A stretch of DNA of 64,000 nucleotides from Flectonema sp. DT1601. Its lineage: Eukaryota; Euglenozoa; Diplonemea; Diplonemida; Diplonemidae. This document shows positions 38,219 through 50,128 of the stretch, piece after piece; the stretch's first letter is position 1, and the number at the start of each line of letters is the position of its first letter. Below the pieces are notes generated by a model that worked only from the letters and a program-made list of their open reading frames with translations, did not search any database and was not told where the DNA came from. Made by a program: the position numbers and the translations under genes. Location: positions 491,374 through 555,373 of the forward strand of contig OZ025806.1 of the NCBI GenBank assembly GCA_964019425.1. The letters run 5' to 3'.

Positions 38219-39890
38219 CTTTAACGAGATTACAGCAACCTGAGGAGGGGTGTTAAGGTGATAAGTTTATTGTGTTCGTGACATGTAGGAAGAAGTTAAT
38301 ATTTTAATTCTGTTTTCTCCGCTATTGGTTTTGACTCCTGTGATATAAAAGAAGGAAAAAAAAAGATGTTCAAAAAAAAAAAGAAAATTTAATAATAAAT
38401 TTCGCCCACAGCATTGCATACGCCACCTATTGCAACAATTCTTCTTCTTTTTTTTTTTTTTGGTTTTTATGTTATTTTTCTTTCTTGGTGTTGTTTCAGC
38501 TTTTTTTGAATCTTGGTTGTTGTTTTGCTGTTACATTTGTTTTTAGTTTTCTTTATAATTACCGAAATGCGTCAGCTGTTGCCCAAGTGGCGTTTTTTTT
38601 TTTTTTTGCTTTTTTTTTTCTGTTCTCTTTCTCTTCTTTCTTAGCGTTTATAAGTAGACGAGTAGGATGGGTTGGAGGATTTTTTTTTTTTTTTGGTTTT
38701 GTTGTTGTTTCTTTTTCTTTTTTTTTTCTTTTTTCCTTATTCACTTTACAGCAACGTAAAAAAGCACGGCTGTATTGCGGGGTGTACATTCTGCTTTCTT
38801 ATTACGTAAGAAGGGTTTTTTTTTTTCTTTCTAAAAAAAAAAAATAGGGGGAAAAAAAATATCGCGAGAGAAAAAGAAAAAAAAAGACTTTTGAAAGGGG
38901 CAAGGGGAAAGAAAAGATACGATTCTTTTTATGTGAGTGGGTAAACTAATATAAAGCTCCTTCTTGGGCCAGTACGTTTAAGTGTACCTGTAGTATAACA
39001 AGTTATCTAACAAGGAAATTAATAATAAATTGTTATCACTTTTTTTTTTTTTTTTTTTTTTTTTTGCGACAGCAAAATAACAAGCAGAAAGAACAACCAA
39101 CGGTAAACAGATTAACCCCATAAACACAGTCTTAGTCTAAGCTCGGAGTTTGTGATAAAAAGCTTAGTGATCGTGTGTACAGAGTATCCTTTTTTTGGTT
39201 TTTTTTTTTTTTTTTTTTTTTCAAAGTCAAAAAGTCGCATTTTCAGAAAGACAAAAAAAGACGGGGACGGGATAAAGGGGGGTCAAACACAAAAAAAAAA
39301 AAAGGGAAAACTTGCTCAAAAAAAACTAACTATCACCTCCTCAGTGATGATCGTTGATTAGGATGGTTTTGCAATTGTTGTTGATTCCGTTTTTTTTTTT
39401 TTTTTTTTGCTGTCAAAATCGATTGCTTGTTTTGCCTTATAAATTAGGTTCAATTAAAGTCAATTCCTTTTTTTTTTTTTTTTCCTTTTTTAGAGATTAG
39501 TGTGCTGCACGAGATTGCTTTGTTGTTGTTTTTTTGTTTTTTTTTATAAAAAAAAAAAAAAAAAAAAGAAACTACAACTTCACTATATTAATAAATAGCT
39601 GTATGTACCCACACAGTGATGTAGGATAACCTTGTTGGTAAATTGATTCTGCGGACTTATAAAGAAAGAAAGAAAAAAGGAAAAGAAAAAAAAGGCACCC
39701 GTCTCGAAACACGGACCAAGGAGTCTACACGTGTAAGGCCTGGTAAAAAATAAATTGCACCACCTTAAGTGGTAGAAAACCATTGGAATACAACTTTTAT
39801 TTGCCGAAGTCAATGCACGTTGTATATCGGGGGTTGCTTACGGAGGGTAATCATTCAAAACCAACACAGGCGATCTTGGTAATTATACAC

Positions 39891-39930
39891 CACATCAATC
39901 CCACCACATCAATCCCACCACATCAATCCC
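39891..39930. repeat. 14-bp tandem repeat, about 3 copies
   Basis: Unit CACATCAATCCCAC. Non-coding context. Confidence 0.8.
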
Positions 39931-40907
39931 TTTTTCTTTCTTTTTTTTTTTTTTTTTTTTTTGAGAGGTTTCTCCACCCGCTCATCCTTATATTTTAAAA
40001 AAGAATTATTATTTTTTGCTGTAACTTCCCTTACATCACCTGCTTCTCTGCACAGATATGTATCGTGTTGAGCGGGAGAAGAAATAAGAAGAGGGAAGGG
40101 GGAAAAAAAAACAAAAAGGAAATACCTCTTTTCCCACCCTGAAGATTCGCAAAATAGATCGCAGTTAAAAAAAAAAGGAATAGGGGTGGGTAGGGTGAGT
40201 CACCTCCAGCAAGTTTGACGCAATTTCTGTTGGTGCTGTTGAGGGACTGTTGAGGGTCGAGTGTCTTGTTGCAAGTAGCGATTTGACAACTCCCTGTCGG
40301 CAATAAAAAAGACGAGCGTTGGGATAAGATTACGTGTCCAATTCTTTATATTAGTTTTATTTTTATTTTTCAATATTCGCGCAAGAAATTCCAAAAAGAA
40401 AAAAATCGTATCAGGAAGGGTGGGGGTGAAAAAAAAAAAAGGAAGAGAACAGGAGAGTCAAACATACATAACTTCTGCTGAGGCGAGCACTCTACTCAAT
40501 CAAAACCTTACACGATGGATGTGTCACAGATGCAAGATTGATTCGAACGACAAGCATGCTCATCACAACTCACCTCTTTTATAATGGAGCTGAGGTTGAG
40601 TGAGAGACCCTAAGAAGACTAAAGAACTAGAATTACGAAATGGGAGAGGGAGAATAGAAAAAAAATTCTTGAATATATACAATTTAAAAAAAAGGGAAAA
40701 TAATGAGGAGGTTTTTTTTTTTTCTTTTTTTTTTTTCCCGTTTGAAAAACAAACAAAGGAGAAAAAAAAAAGGAGGAGGGGAGTGAAAAAAAATAACAAA
40801 CTTTGAAATAAGACATATTACCTGTTTGCGCAATAAATAAAACAAAAGAAAAAAAAAAAAAAAAAAACGCAGAGAAAATAAATATTTCATGCTCTCTCTG
40901 GGTAAGC

Positions 40908-40929
40908 GGGAGACTACTAGAGGTCTCCC
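40908..40929. repeat. Perfect 7-bp inverted repeat, 8-nt loop
   Basis: Arms GGGAGAC (40908-40914) and GTCTCCC (40923-40929) in the gene-poor stretch. Confidence 0.7.
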
Positions 40930-41009
40930 ACATAGAAATGGCTGCTGTAAAAGTAACCACTGACAAGAAGGAAAAAAAAATACTTAACTGTACCAAAAAA
41001 GTTTTTTTT

Positions 41010-41042
<33 letters not shown>

Positions 41043-41132
41043 CCCCTCATGCCACCGTGTGGTCAGCCGGCAATGTTGCGAGTGAGAACAATCAAACGTT
41101 GCATGTTCAGCAGAACAGGAGGCTGAGTCAAA

Positions 41133-41167
<35 letters not shown>

Positions 41168-42457
41168 ACAATAATGTGCTAATACAACTGTTGCCCAAAC
41201 AGGGGTGAGAGTGAAACAAAAAAAAATGGGTGTTGGAAGAAAAAAAACTTAATCGACCGCCGATAATATTCATCTGGTAAGTGAAGCTCACAAGAATAAA
41301 CAACAACCTCCTATGGAAATCCCTGGTAGATCTTTTCTTGCGCACATTTTTCGCGCTGCTGTGCTGCTACACAACGAATAAGCACTGATAAAGGGAAGGG
41401 TATGGAAGGAAGCAACTTGGGTCTACTTCTACAACAAGCCAGCAGCATCGACACGGAAACCCTTGCTTACTTTTGTATTTTTTTTATTTTACACAAGACT
41501 TTCTTTTTTTTTTTTTTTTTTTTTTTTAATTGCTTTTCTCTTCCCTCAGCAGAGCATTCTTTCTTCTCGTTTCGTAATTTTACTTCAATTTGAAACACTC
41601 AGTGGGTAGATATTGGAAAGGAAAACCCTGAAAACATAACATAACGCTAATGTATTGAATACATAGAGAGGGGAGAAGATAGGAATTTCTTTTTTTCTTC
41701 TTTTATTTCACACAGCTTGATGCATTTATTATTTGATACTTTCATTGTTCCGGCTCGCGCACATCATAGCCTGCAAAGTCTTTGATGAGGGGTGTTTTTT
41801 TTTTTTTTTTTTTTTTTTGTCCTTCTCTGGATTCCCCTCATTCCACAACATCAACATAGCATAAATAAATTTGAGAAAAAAATTTTAGTTCATTTTTTTT
41901 TGTTTTTTTTCTTCTTATTTCGTCGGTTGGAGGGGAATAATAAAACATGGGTCTTCTTTTTTTTTTTTTTTCTTTCCTTTTTTTTTTTTTTTTTCATTTT
42001 TTTTCCCCCCGAAATAAAAGGCATTAAAGTGCTACTCAAAAGTAAAGCACCACAGTGCACCTTCAAAAAGGGAGAACCCCCACAGGTCTGCCTCACGGCG
42101 GACACTTCAAATTTGTATTTTCCTGCTGATTATGTTGTGACACAGGAATACATCAACGAGGGTTTCGGACGAACAAACTAATCAAGCGAGAAAGACGCTG
42201 CTATTTTTTTTTTTTTTTTTCCCCTCCCTCCCTCCTTCAAGAAAATAGGAAACTTGTTTTTTTCAAAACAGTATAAAAAGAAAAAGGGGAAGGAGAAAGT
42301 AATTAAGTTCGAGATGAATAATATACTCAAGCATTGTGGAATGATGAAGGACGCATGAGTTTATCGAATGCATTCGGGAACGACTTTGCAGTTCAAAAAG
42401 GATGAAATAAGAATATACGTACAAGAAATAAGGCAACCAAATAACTTTCTAGATTTA

Positions 42458-43040
42458 CTAAACTCCCTGAGATGGTTGATCCGCAGAGATCTCTGCTTCT
42501 GGTTGTGGAGTAAGCTCAGCTTCAGGTAATGCCTTGCCGTTATTCGCTGCTGCTTCTGCTGCTATAGGCCTTTCACCTTGCGATTCCTCTTTAGCGATTA
42601 CGTCTTGTTCTTGTCCAACAGATACTTCTTTTTCAGGTTCTCTGACTGTTTCTTCAGCTGGTTTCACAACCTCATCTTTGTCACGTGTCTTAGTCTGTGA
42701 GTGGTAGTGATAGAGAGCAATAGTGATGATTATTAAAGTCTACAGCAAGGAATGCATACCTCTTGAGGTGGTTCATCGACCACCTGTTGTTGTAGCTGCT
42801 GTTGTTGTTCTTGTTGTTGTTGTTGTTGTTGTTGCTGTTGTTGTTCTTGTTGTCGTTGTTGCTGTTGCTGTTCTTGTTGTTGTTCTTGTTGTTGCTGTAG
42901 CTTTTCTTGCTGTTGTTGCTGTTGTTGCAGCTGCTTTTCTTGCTGCTGCTGTTGCTGTTGTTGCTGTAACTTTTCTTGCTGCAGTTGTTGTTGCAGCTGC
43001 TTTTCTTGTTGCTGCTGCTTTTCTTGTTGCTGCTGTTGTA

Positions 43041-43080
<40 letters not shown>

Positions 43081-44234
43081 CTGCTGTAGCTTTTCTTGCT
43101 GCTGCTGCTGCTGCTGTTGTTGTTGTTGCTGTTGTTGTTGTTGTTGTTGTTGCTGTAGCTTTTCTTGCTGCTGTTGTTGTTGTAGTTGTGGCTGCTGTAA
43201 TGGAGGTGGTTGTGGCTGTTTTTGTCGCTCCTCCGGAGATTTCCGTCGAGTGTCCGGCGACTTCGGCTGCTGTAAGTTATTATGTTGACAAACTGTCAGT
43301 TAAAAGAGTAAATTAATTCAAAAGGGGGTACTTTATTTATACGAATAATTCATACTTTTTGATGTGCCGATCCTTCCTTGTCAGACGGTGAGTCGTTATT
43401 GTTACTTCTATCAGCTTGTTCAGCCATATTGCTTTGATGTTGATCTTTTGATTTTGTGTCTCTGGACTTGTGAGGCGACGCAAGATTAGCAGCAAGATGA
43501 CTTTTTTGTTCCCGCTGGTGTTTCTTATCCCGCTCATGGGTGTCTAACAATTCCTGATTGACACGAAGAGTATTCTCTCTAGGTTGTCGACCAGCTTCTG
43601 TTGACTCTTGAGGTGCCGGAATAGGATCGAAGGGAGGGACGTAATCAGCCCAACGTCTGATTCTCTGCAAATCTTTCGGAGACAATTCCACAGAAGGGGC
43701 AATTGATTTGAGGTACACTCCAGCAACTTTAACTTCAGATAAAGGTATTTTACGAGCCTCAAGTATAGTTTGCTCTCGTAGTTTTTGAATAGATTTTAAA
43801 ACACCGTCGTCGTTTTCTTCATCCTCTGGTGCCGGTACTGATGTGATGGTTCCAGTTGTGGTTGTAGACTGACTAAGACGTTTTCCAAGTGTGCCTCCGC
43901 CACCGCTCATTGATCTGCCAACATCGAGAGTCGCGTCCGCACTTTTTTCGCCTTCTTTTTCTTTTTCACGCTCTTCTGTTGGCTGTGCCTCGGGTGGGGC
44001 TGCACCTGATACCCGTTGTTTTTCTTCTTCTCGTGGTTTTTCTCGCTCCAGCCTTTCTCGTTCTTTCTCCTTTTCATCATTCTGAGTCTCAACAACTTTA
44101 TTGCTGGAACCCTTTTCATCATCCTTTGAGATTGGGGTATTGCTGTTGGCTTCACCCTCAGTGTATTTTGTGTGACTCTTTGACTTGCTCTCACCACCCC
44201 CCGTTTCCTTAGCTGTACTGCCACCACATCCCAT
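42458..44234 (-). CDS. Dual-acylated (MGCGGS) Q-rich protein with EKLQ repeats, three exons
   Basis: Exons 44234-43356, 43269-42760 and 42694-42458 (879+510+237 nt, all phase 0) give 541 residues. The N-terminus MGCGGSTAKE has Gly2 and Cys3, the substrate pattern for N-myristoylation and palmitoylation, so membrane attachment is inferred. Exon 1 is charged and disordered, with a short globular piece (GVLKSIQKLREQTILEARKIPLSEVKVAG). Exon 2 is almost entirely Gln, broken by EKLQ or EKQLQ units at intervals, likely an extended coiled coil. Exon 3 is acidic Pro/Ala-rich. No family recognised. Introns are 86 and 65 nt (GTATGA, GTATGC donors). The acceptor TTTTTTACTCTTCCAACAG ends at 44286. Confidence 0.78.
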
Positions 44235-44305
44235 AGAAGGGAAGGGGAAGGGGGGTTCTCAAGCAGATTACTGTTTGAGGGTTTCCTGTTGGAAGAGTAA
44301 AAAAT

Positions 44306-44344
<39 letters not shown>

Positions 44345-44784
44345 TCGTCAAGCTACGCAGCACGATAACCTCCCTGTCCTCAGTATCAAAAGCTGAGAAT
44401 AGAATCAAGAGTGAGTTTGGTTTATTTCAGTTTTTTCCTTTTTTCACTAACAGCAACTAGTGGCTACAGTGACATAGAATTCAAAAAACAAAACTGCAAT
44501 AAAAAATATTATCTAAAAAGCAAAGAAGAAGAAAAAACTACAAGAATACATCTATAGAAGGAAAAGAAGGGGGGTTGAATGTTTTAATTTGTAAAATACA
44601 ACTGTTTTGTATCGCGTTAACATAGCGATGGTTTAACAATCTGTTAAGGATACAGTGACTATGGTGATGCTTAACTTAGCCTTTTAAAGTAACTATTAGG
44701 TTTCGAGGGTAATCCATGTACCTCTTACCTCTATTCTCTCATCATCAGTATGGAGTAGAAGTCAATCAATTATTAAGACTGAAG

Positions 44785-44809
44785 CACTCCAGTTTGCAGG
44801 ACTGGAGTG
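44785..44809. repeat. Perfect 9-bp inverted repeat, 7-nt loop
   Basis: Arms CACTCCAGT (44785-44793) and ACTGGAGTG (44801-44809). Confidence 0.8.
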
Positions 44810-45934
44810 TAGTTACTTTGTTTATTTTATTAAAATATAAAAAAAACTTTATATCATTATTACTAGTTCGTAGCGCACTACTGGTGAAGGAAGGGGGGGA
44901 GAAAAAAAAAAAAAAAAGAAAAAAGAAAAAGAACAAAATTATGCTAGCAGGCAATTAAAGGCCGTCAACAGTTAAGGCGTATAGTATAGTAGAGGTTATT
45001 TTTATTTATTAATTTATTTACGAAGCCTAGGAAGCCAAAAGCCAGGAAAAAGCTCAACAGGGGTAACAGTTATATCGCTACCAGGTTATCACAAATAAAT
45101 AAATAATAAAATCATAGGAAACGTTCTTTGTTAGCGGATCATATCAAACGCATCGCGTATTAGTTAGTGGACTCTCAAAAAGAGAATCGACCCATCACTA
45201 CGATTCGAATGAACTCATCTCAGAGGCTCTAGTAAGATATAAAAAGAAGAAGAAAGAACAAAAAAAAAAAGATGGCAGTGGGGGGAAAAGAAAATATATT
45301 TATCCAACGTTTGCAAGGTGTACCGATGTAATGACATTGTCTCTCTAATAACTCCACTGTTTCCTATTCCTCACCGTTAGTTTTTGGGGATTTCATTCCA
45401 ATTTCTTTTTTGATAAACCCGCAAAACCCGCATGCTTTTGTACTGCTACTTAGTAAACTTAGATAACTAGACCGGCATCAAATATAGCTGATCACAGTAC
45501 ATGAAGATGTGTCCAGTTGTGATGGAAAAGAATCACTTTTTCTTAATCACTGACCGACTAGTGAGTACACCAACCACTGAGTGCCAGACTTAAGTGGACT
45601 CTCAAAAAAAAAAGAAATTTCATCTCAAAAATAAAAAAGGATAGTTGCTTACACTCTCATCCACTATCATTCACAACAGTGTTCGGATACCTGGAGTCTC
45701 AAGTTAGAGTCAAGGAACGGAAAATTTTCTTTTTTTTTTTTTTTCTTTTTTTTTCATTCTCTTGTTTTTGCACATCTCTGTGATACACAATTGCAGGAAA
45801 AAAAAAAAAAAAAAAAAAGCGGGAAAAAAACCATTCCGGCTTTTTTTATTTTGAGAGCAAAAGGTTTGAGAGTAAAATCAATTATCTCCAAATAGTAGCA
45901 CAAACTATTAAAAACATGCACGCAATAAAATACA

Positions 45935-45969
<35 letters not shown>

Positions 45970-46256
45970 AGAAATCTTTTTCAGAGATGGAAGAAAGGGA
46001 TCTTTAAAAAAAAAAGCTATAAAAAATAATAAGAATTAGTAATAAAAAGAAATTTTACTGTTTCATAAAATCCAAACTAAGTCTACTACTAAAAAGAAAA
46101 CGAACTCAGATAAGCCTTATATTTCGCTGAACGCAGCGTTTTAAAAAAAAAAGGGAATCTGACAGAATTAGTTCATGTCAAACGACAGTGCATTTAAAAG
46201 GGGGAGGAAGGACAGCACAATGTATGAGCCCAACACACAAAGACAATTAAATCGGT

Positions 46257-46281
46257 AGGAGGAGGGTGGAGCCCTCCTCCT
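46257..46281. repeat. Perfect 10-bp inverted repeat, 5-nt loop
   Basis: Arms AGGAGGAGGG (46257-46266) and CCCTCCTCCT (46272-46281), 283 nt past the stop of the gene 46564-49584, so possibly in its 3' UTR. Confidence 0.8.
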
Positions 46282-46563
46282 TTATCAATTCACTTGTTCA
46301 GAGAGCTTATAGAAAGAAGAAGAAAAAACTAATCAGAATACAACGTAAAGAAAAAAGAAAAATGATAAAAATAAAAAGTATAATCTAAAGCAAAGTGCAA
46401 AGGATAAGAACCCAAAACAAGTAACGCTACCTTCACTTGCTTGGCATTCGTTTTCCTTGAAGGACGAGGTGAGGTGAGGGAGAGTTTGAATTCAACATAC
46501 TACTCGAAGATATCAACAGAAATATTGATTGAGCGTCGAATAAACTTCCAATCAGAAATGGTA

Positions 46564-47499
46564 TTAAAGATTACGGACAGGCATTCTCTCACGAGTTCTA
46601 CCCGGACTGACATTCCAGTGACCAGGTGGCTCTTGACGAGGATGACACTGAACTGGAAGACCATACCGCTGTTGCTGTTGTTGGTGTTGTTGTGTCATTA
46701 AAGGTGGTGAATGTACCTGTTGAGGACTACAAGCAGACGGTTGTGAAAGAACTGCTAAGTTTCTATTACGTACTAAATTACTTCCTATCGGAGGTGTGTT
46801 CTCATCATCTGGTGAAATGATTGGCTGTCTCTGTTGATGATGAACATTACCAACAGGTTGAGAGACAGGTTGAGGGACGCTATAGTTCCAACCACCAAAT
46901 TCCTGCATCCCTGGAGAACGAATACCATTCTGAGGTTCCTCTTGTTGAATTGTTATCTGTTGAAGTGGTGCTCTGGAAATTGGAGCAGGCTCTGAACACA
47001 CAAAGTGTCTGGATGTCTGCTTTAGTTTCTCAGGATCAATAGTAACTGTGTGATGACCTCCACCAGGACTTCTTACAGAGAATTCGAGCGCTCCATCATC
47101 AGAGAAGTCTGACTCTGATTCCGCCGGAGGGATATTTTCGGCTGACTGAGCTCCGAATATTGAAGAGAGTTGTTGAACTGATTGTTGCACTAATTGGATA
47201 CCTCGCTGCTCAAATGGTGGACACGGTCTGCTGTTCTGCCTCGATGGCGGCTGCAGCTGTGGAGAAGTCATCTGCTGATTCCAATTCTGTTCAGCAGCTG
47301 GTTGTTTGTAAGGACCAAGTTGGACAGAATCTTGATTCCTATCAACATTCTGTTGCGGCCGAGTGGGAGACTGGAGCGGCTGCTGTTGATGTTGCAACTG
47401 GAGTGGCGGCTGCTGAAGCGACTGCTGCGAAGTTGCCTGCATGTGATGCTGCGGAGCAGTAGAAACTAAAGGAACTCCATGTTGCGGTTGTTGTTGTTC

Positions 47500-47591
<92 letters not shown>

Positions 47592-49584
47592 GGTGTTTTT
47601 GTTGCTGCTGTACCTGCTGTAAGTCCATGTTCTCACCAAGAGTTGCAGGATTTCTATACTGACTTTGGTTGGCAGTTCGCGGTGGTGACATCATCTGCTG
47701 GCGGTTATTCTTCGTCGGTGGATGTAACTGTTGGGAGGTTTAAATAATACGACAGACTTACTTCATCAAACCTCAAACAGCAATCAGAGTTTGTTTGATA
47801 AACACAACACGTTATTTGTGATAATTGAAATAAAAGAAAAACATAAAATAAAATAAATAAATAAAAAAACACACCTCCTCCTCACTATCGGCTTCCCAAA
47901 CAGGTGCAGTAGGGCTGTGATTTGAAGTAGGCCTGTAACTAATTAGTTGTGTTGAGTTTGGATTAATAAGTTGCGATCCAATACTCGATGATCTGAGTGC
48001 TGATGGTGTTCCCAAAGCTGATCCTCTCCTAGACTGTGGAGTAGTAATATTAAGTGAACTCGGGATTGAAGAAAGTGTATTTGGATGTACTGGCGGCAAC
48101 ATCGTAAACGCTGAGGGTGTTATCGGCGCGGCAGGAATCGCCGCCCTCTCTGAAAAATCAGACGTGTGATTTGATAACGGAGGCATTGGTGTTACTCTAC
48201 TTGACCTGGCAGAAGCTAAGGTCGCTTCAACACGAAGTTCTTCTTTAATTTTATGACGAAGTTCGCGTTCTACTTCCATCCTCCAACGCTCCATTTCCTC
48301 GTGTTTCATTGTGTCTAAAGGAGAAATACTTTGTTCACCTCCACTTAGTAAAGCACTTTGTTTTAATGAAGATATCTCTTCTGATAATCTGATCTTCTCT
48401 TTGAGAAGTTGTTGCTCTCGACGATTATTCTCTTCGTCGTGTCTCTCTAAAGATGCAACTCTGCTTCGAAGTGAAACTAAATTACCATTCTCTCTCTCTT
48501 TCTGAGATAGCTTTGCTTTTAGTGATTCTGTTTCCTTCTTAGCTGCGATGATTTCTTGTTGTAGTTGCAGGTTAGCTTGAGTTTTTGATTCTGAACGACG
48601 AGTATTTGTTGTAGACCTAGCAGGTAATAGATTAGATGACTCACTTCTTAAAGAACTCAACTCATCACGATGACCATTCACATGATGAGATAGAAGACTT
48701 GGACTTGGAATAGATACTTGTTGTGTATTGTCAACTTTATCTGATTCTACGTACGGAGGTACTTTACCGACTGGGGTGATGCTGGACATTCGAGACACCT
48801 CATATTGAGAATCGTCGTGATTCGATTTCTTATCGAGTTGAGTATTCCTAGAACTCTGTTGGTATGAATGAGCACTGTGTTCACTTCCAGCAACTGTTGA
48901 TTTCCGATTCGATCTTCGTGACTCTCCGTCATAGTCTTGTTGAGAGACTTGATTCGTATGGCGAGATGAGGCTGCCACACTCCCAACATTATTATGAACA
49001 ATACTTCCTCCCTTTCCCGTAATTTCAGAATGACGATCCAGTTCGGTTCCGGCTGGGACAGTAGCATGACTTGCAGAAGCAGTATTACCATAACCCTGAG
49101 AACTTGCATTGCTGCTTGCGCGAGTTGAATGAGTTCTGTTTGAGTTGGCGGTTTTCTCTGTAAACATATTCGAGTTGGAAGCCAATGAAGCTGAAGGAGG
49201 TCTGCTAGTTCCAGCTTCAGATCTTCCTTCTTGTAATAATATGGTTATGACTTTTACAAAATCAGGAAAATAGCATCTCCCATCCTGACGAGGTGACAAT
49301 TGAGGCCACAATTTCATTGCAACTCTCTGGTCAGATGCGGTCATGGAATCTGGGTTCGAAAAGACTCCTAAATATCCCAAACAATTAGTAACTTGATGAT
49401 AAAGTAATCGACAGTCTTCGTTCTTCATTAGATCTTCAGATTCAACTCTTTCTGGTGCGAGATTTCCAAAAGACTTACTTGGACAAGGTCCATAGTCACT
49501 ACTACCAATAAACTTCTGAAATACCTCGGCTAAATATTGTGAATTTCGACCGATCGTTGTCACGGATTGCCCCCCGTCACTCAT
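46564..49584 (-). CDS. Coiled-coil protein with polyQ C-terminal region, two exons
   Basis: Exons 49584-47875 and 47727-46564 (1710+1164 nt, phase 0) give 957 residues over a 147-nt intron (donor GTGTGT; acceptor CCTCCCAACAG). The N-terminal 130 residues form a compact domain with Cys pairs and a repeated helix pattern (LYHQVTNCLGYLGVF...). A Ser/Asn/Thr-rich disordered region follows, then a coiled coil at about 330-430 (LQLQQEIIAAKKETESLKAKLSQKE, LKEKIRLSEEISSLKQ). The second exon has a long Gln run encoded by pure CAA (47531-47592) and mixed CAG/CAA, then Pro/Gln-rich sequence. No family recognised. An acceptor TTATTATTTTCAG ends at 49615. Confidence 0.78.
47531..47592. repeat. Pure (TTG/CAA)n microsatellite in coding exon (polyQ)
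   Basis: About 20 perfect units encoding Gln, the same trinucleotide class as the intron array at 19259-21754. Confidence 0.85.
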
Positions 49585-49616
49585 GTTGATGAAGAACCTT
49601 CTTAGGGACCGTTACT

Positions 49617-50049
49617 GAAAATAATAAAAAGTAAAACAGGCAGCGCGCTATGATTGTTCACAAAATACGTAAAGTCAAATCTCGACTCTCAGGTTTCTCT
49701 CAATCTGAAACTATCACTCGATGTTTGTTGGGCGACACCTGCAAAAAAGAGAAAATTAATCAATTTCTCAAAAAACACAGAAGCGTTCTTTTTTTTTATA
49801 ATAAAAATTAGTATTTGTTTCACATCTACCCAGGCTGGCCACAAGAAAAAAAAAAAAAAAAAAGAAAGAAAGAAAAAAAAATCTTCCAGAGAAACAGCTA
49901 CGCAAGTCCGTAGCTGTAATCATTAATTAAAGAGAGAAGTTGGATTAGAAAAAAATAAAAAATAAAAACACGTTGGAGAAACTTAACGCCTGCTATCACC
50001 ACGTGATTGCTTTTACAAGTCTGTCACGGCGGGCTACGAACCCACTGTC

Positions 50050-50080
<31 letters not shown>

Positions 50081-50128
50081 CATTCAGCTAATTGAGCAAA
50101 GCAGGTTCAATATAATATATCATAAAAG
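49617..50128. other. Intergenic spacer between the polyQ gene and the NRPS-like gene
   Basis: 510 bp with A runs and one perfect hairpin. No gene supported. Confidence 0.5.
49894..49917. repeat. Perfect 9-bp inverted repeat, 6-nt loop
   Basis: Arms ACAGCTACG (49894-49902) and CGTAGCTGT (49909-49917), in the 3' flank of the NRPS-like gene. Confidence 0.8.

Larger units (their letters stand above)
38242..42457. other. 4.2 kb gene-poor stretch with A/T homopolymers and short GC-rich islands
   Basis: No minus-strand gene is supported. It holds many T/A runs (T about 33 at 41010-41042, A31 at 41134-41164). Low-complexity Phe/Lys frames on both strands are discarded. Several about 100-bp less A/T-rich islands (near 40205-40303, 40905-40945, 41040-41130, 41310-41460 and 42020-42180) are bounded by splice-like CAG/GT sequences but do not join into a convincing protein. 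A 14-bp unit (CACATCAATCCCAC) is repeated three times at 39891-39930. A plus-strand open end at 42010-42181 (GIKVLLKSKAPQC...) has ordinary composition but no start. Confidence 0.5.
44288..46563. other. 2.3 kb gene-free spacer
   Basis: Contains A/T homopolymers (T35 at 44308-44342, A run near 45937-45968) and two hairpins (44785-44809, 46257-46281). A 15-nt sequence AGTGGACTCTCAAAA recurs near 45168 and 45592. No gene seen. Confidence 0.5.

Noticed and set aside
40563-41050. Phe/Lys-rich ORFs in the gene-poor stretch
   Set aside because: Encoded by poly-A/T and GA-rich tracts without conserved composition.
42723-43316. Plus-strand 197-codon Val/Ala ORF
   Set aside because: Complement of the Gln-rich exon 2 of the minus-strand gene.
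49990-50070. tRNA T-arm-like sequence followed by a long A run (possible SINE)
   Set aside because: No 5' tRNA half or target-site duplication seen; one copy only.
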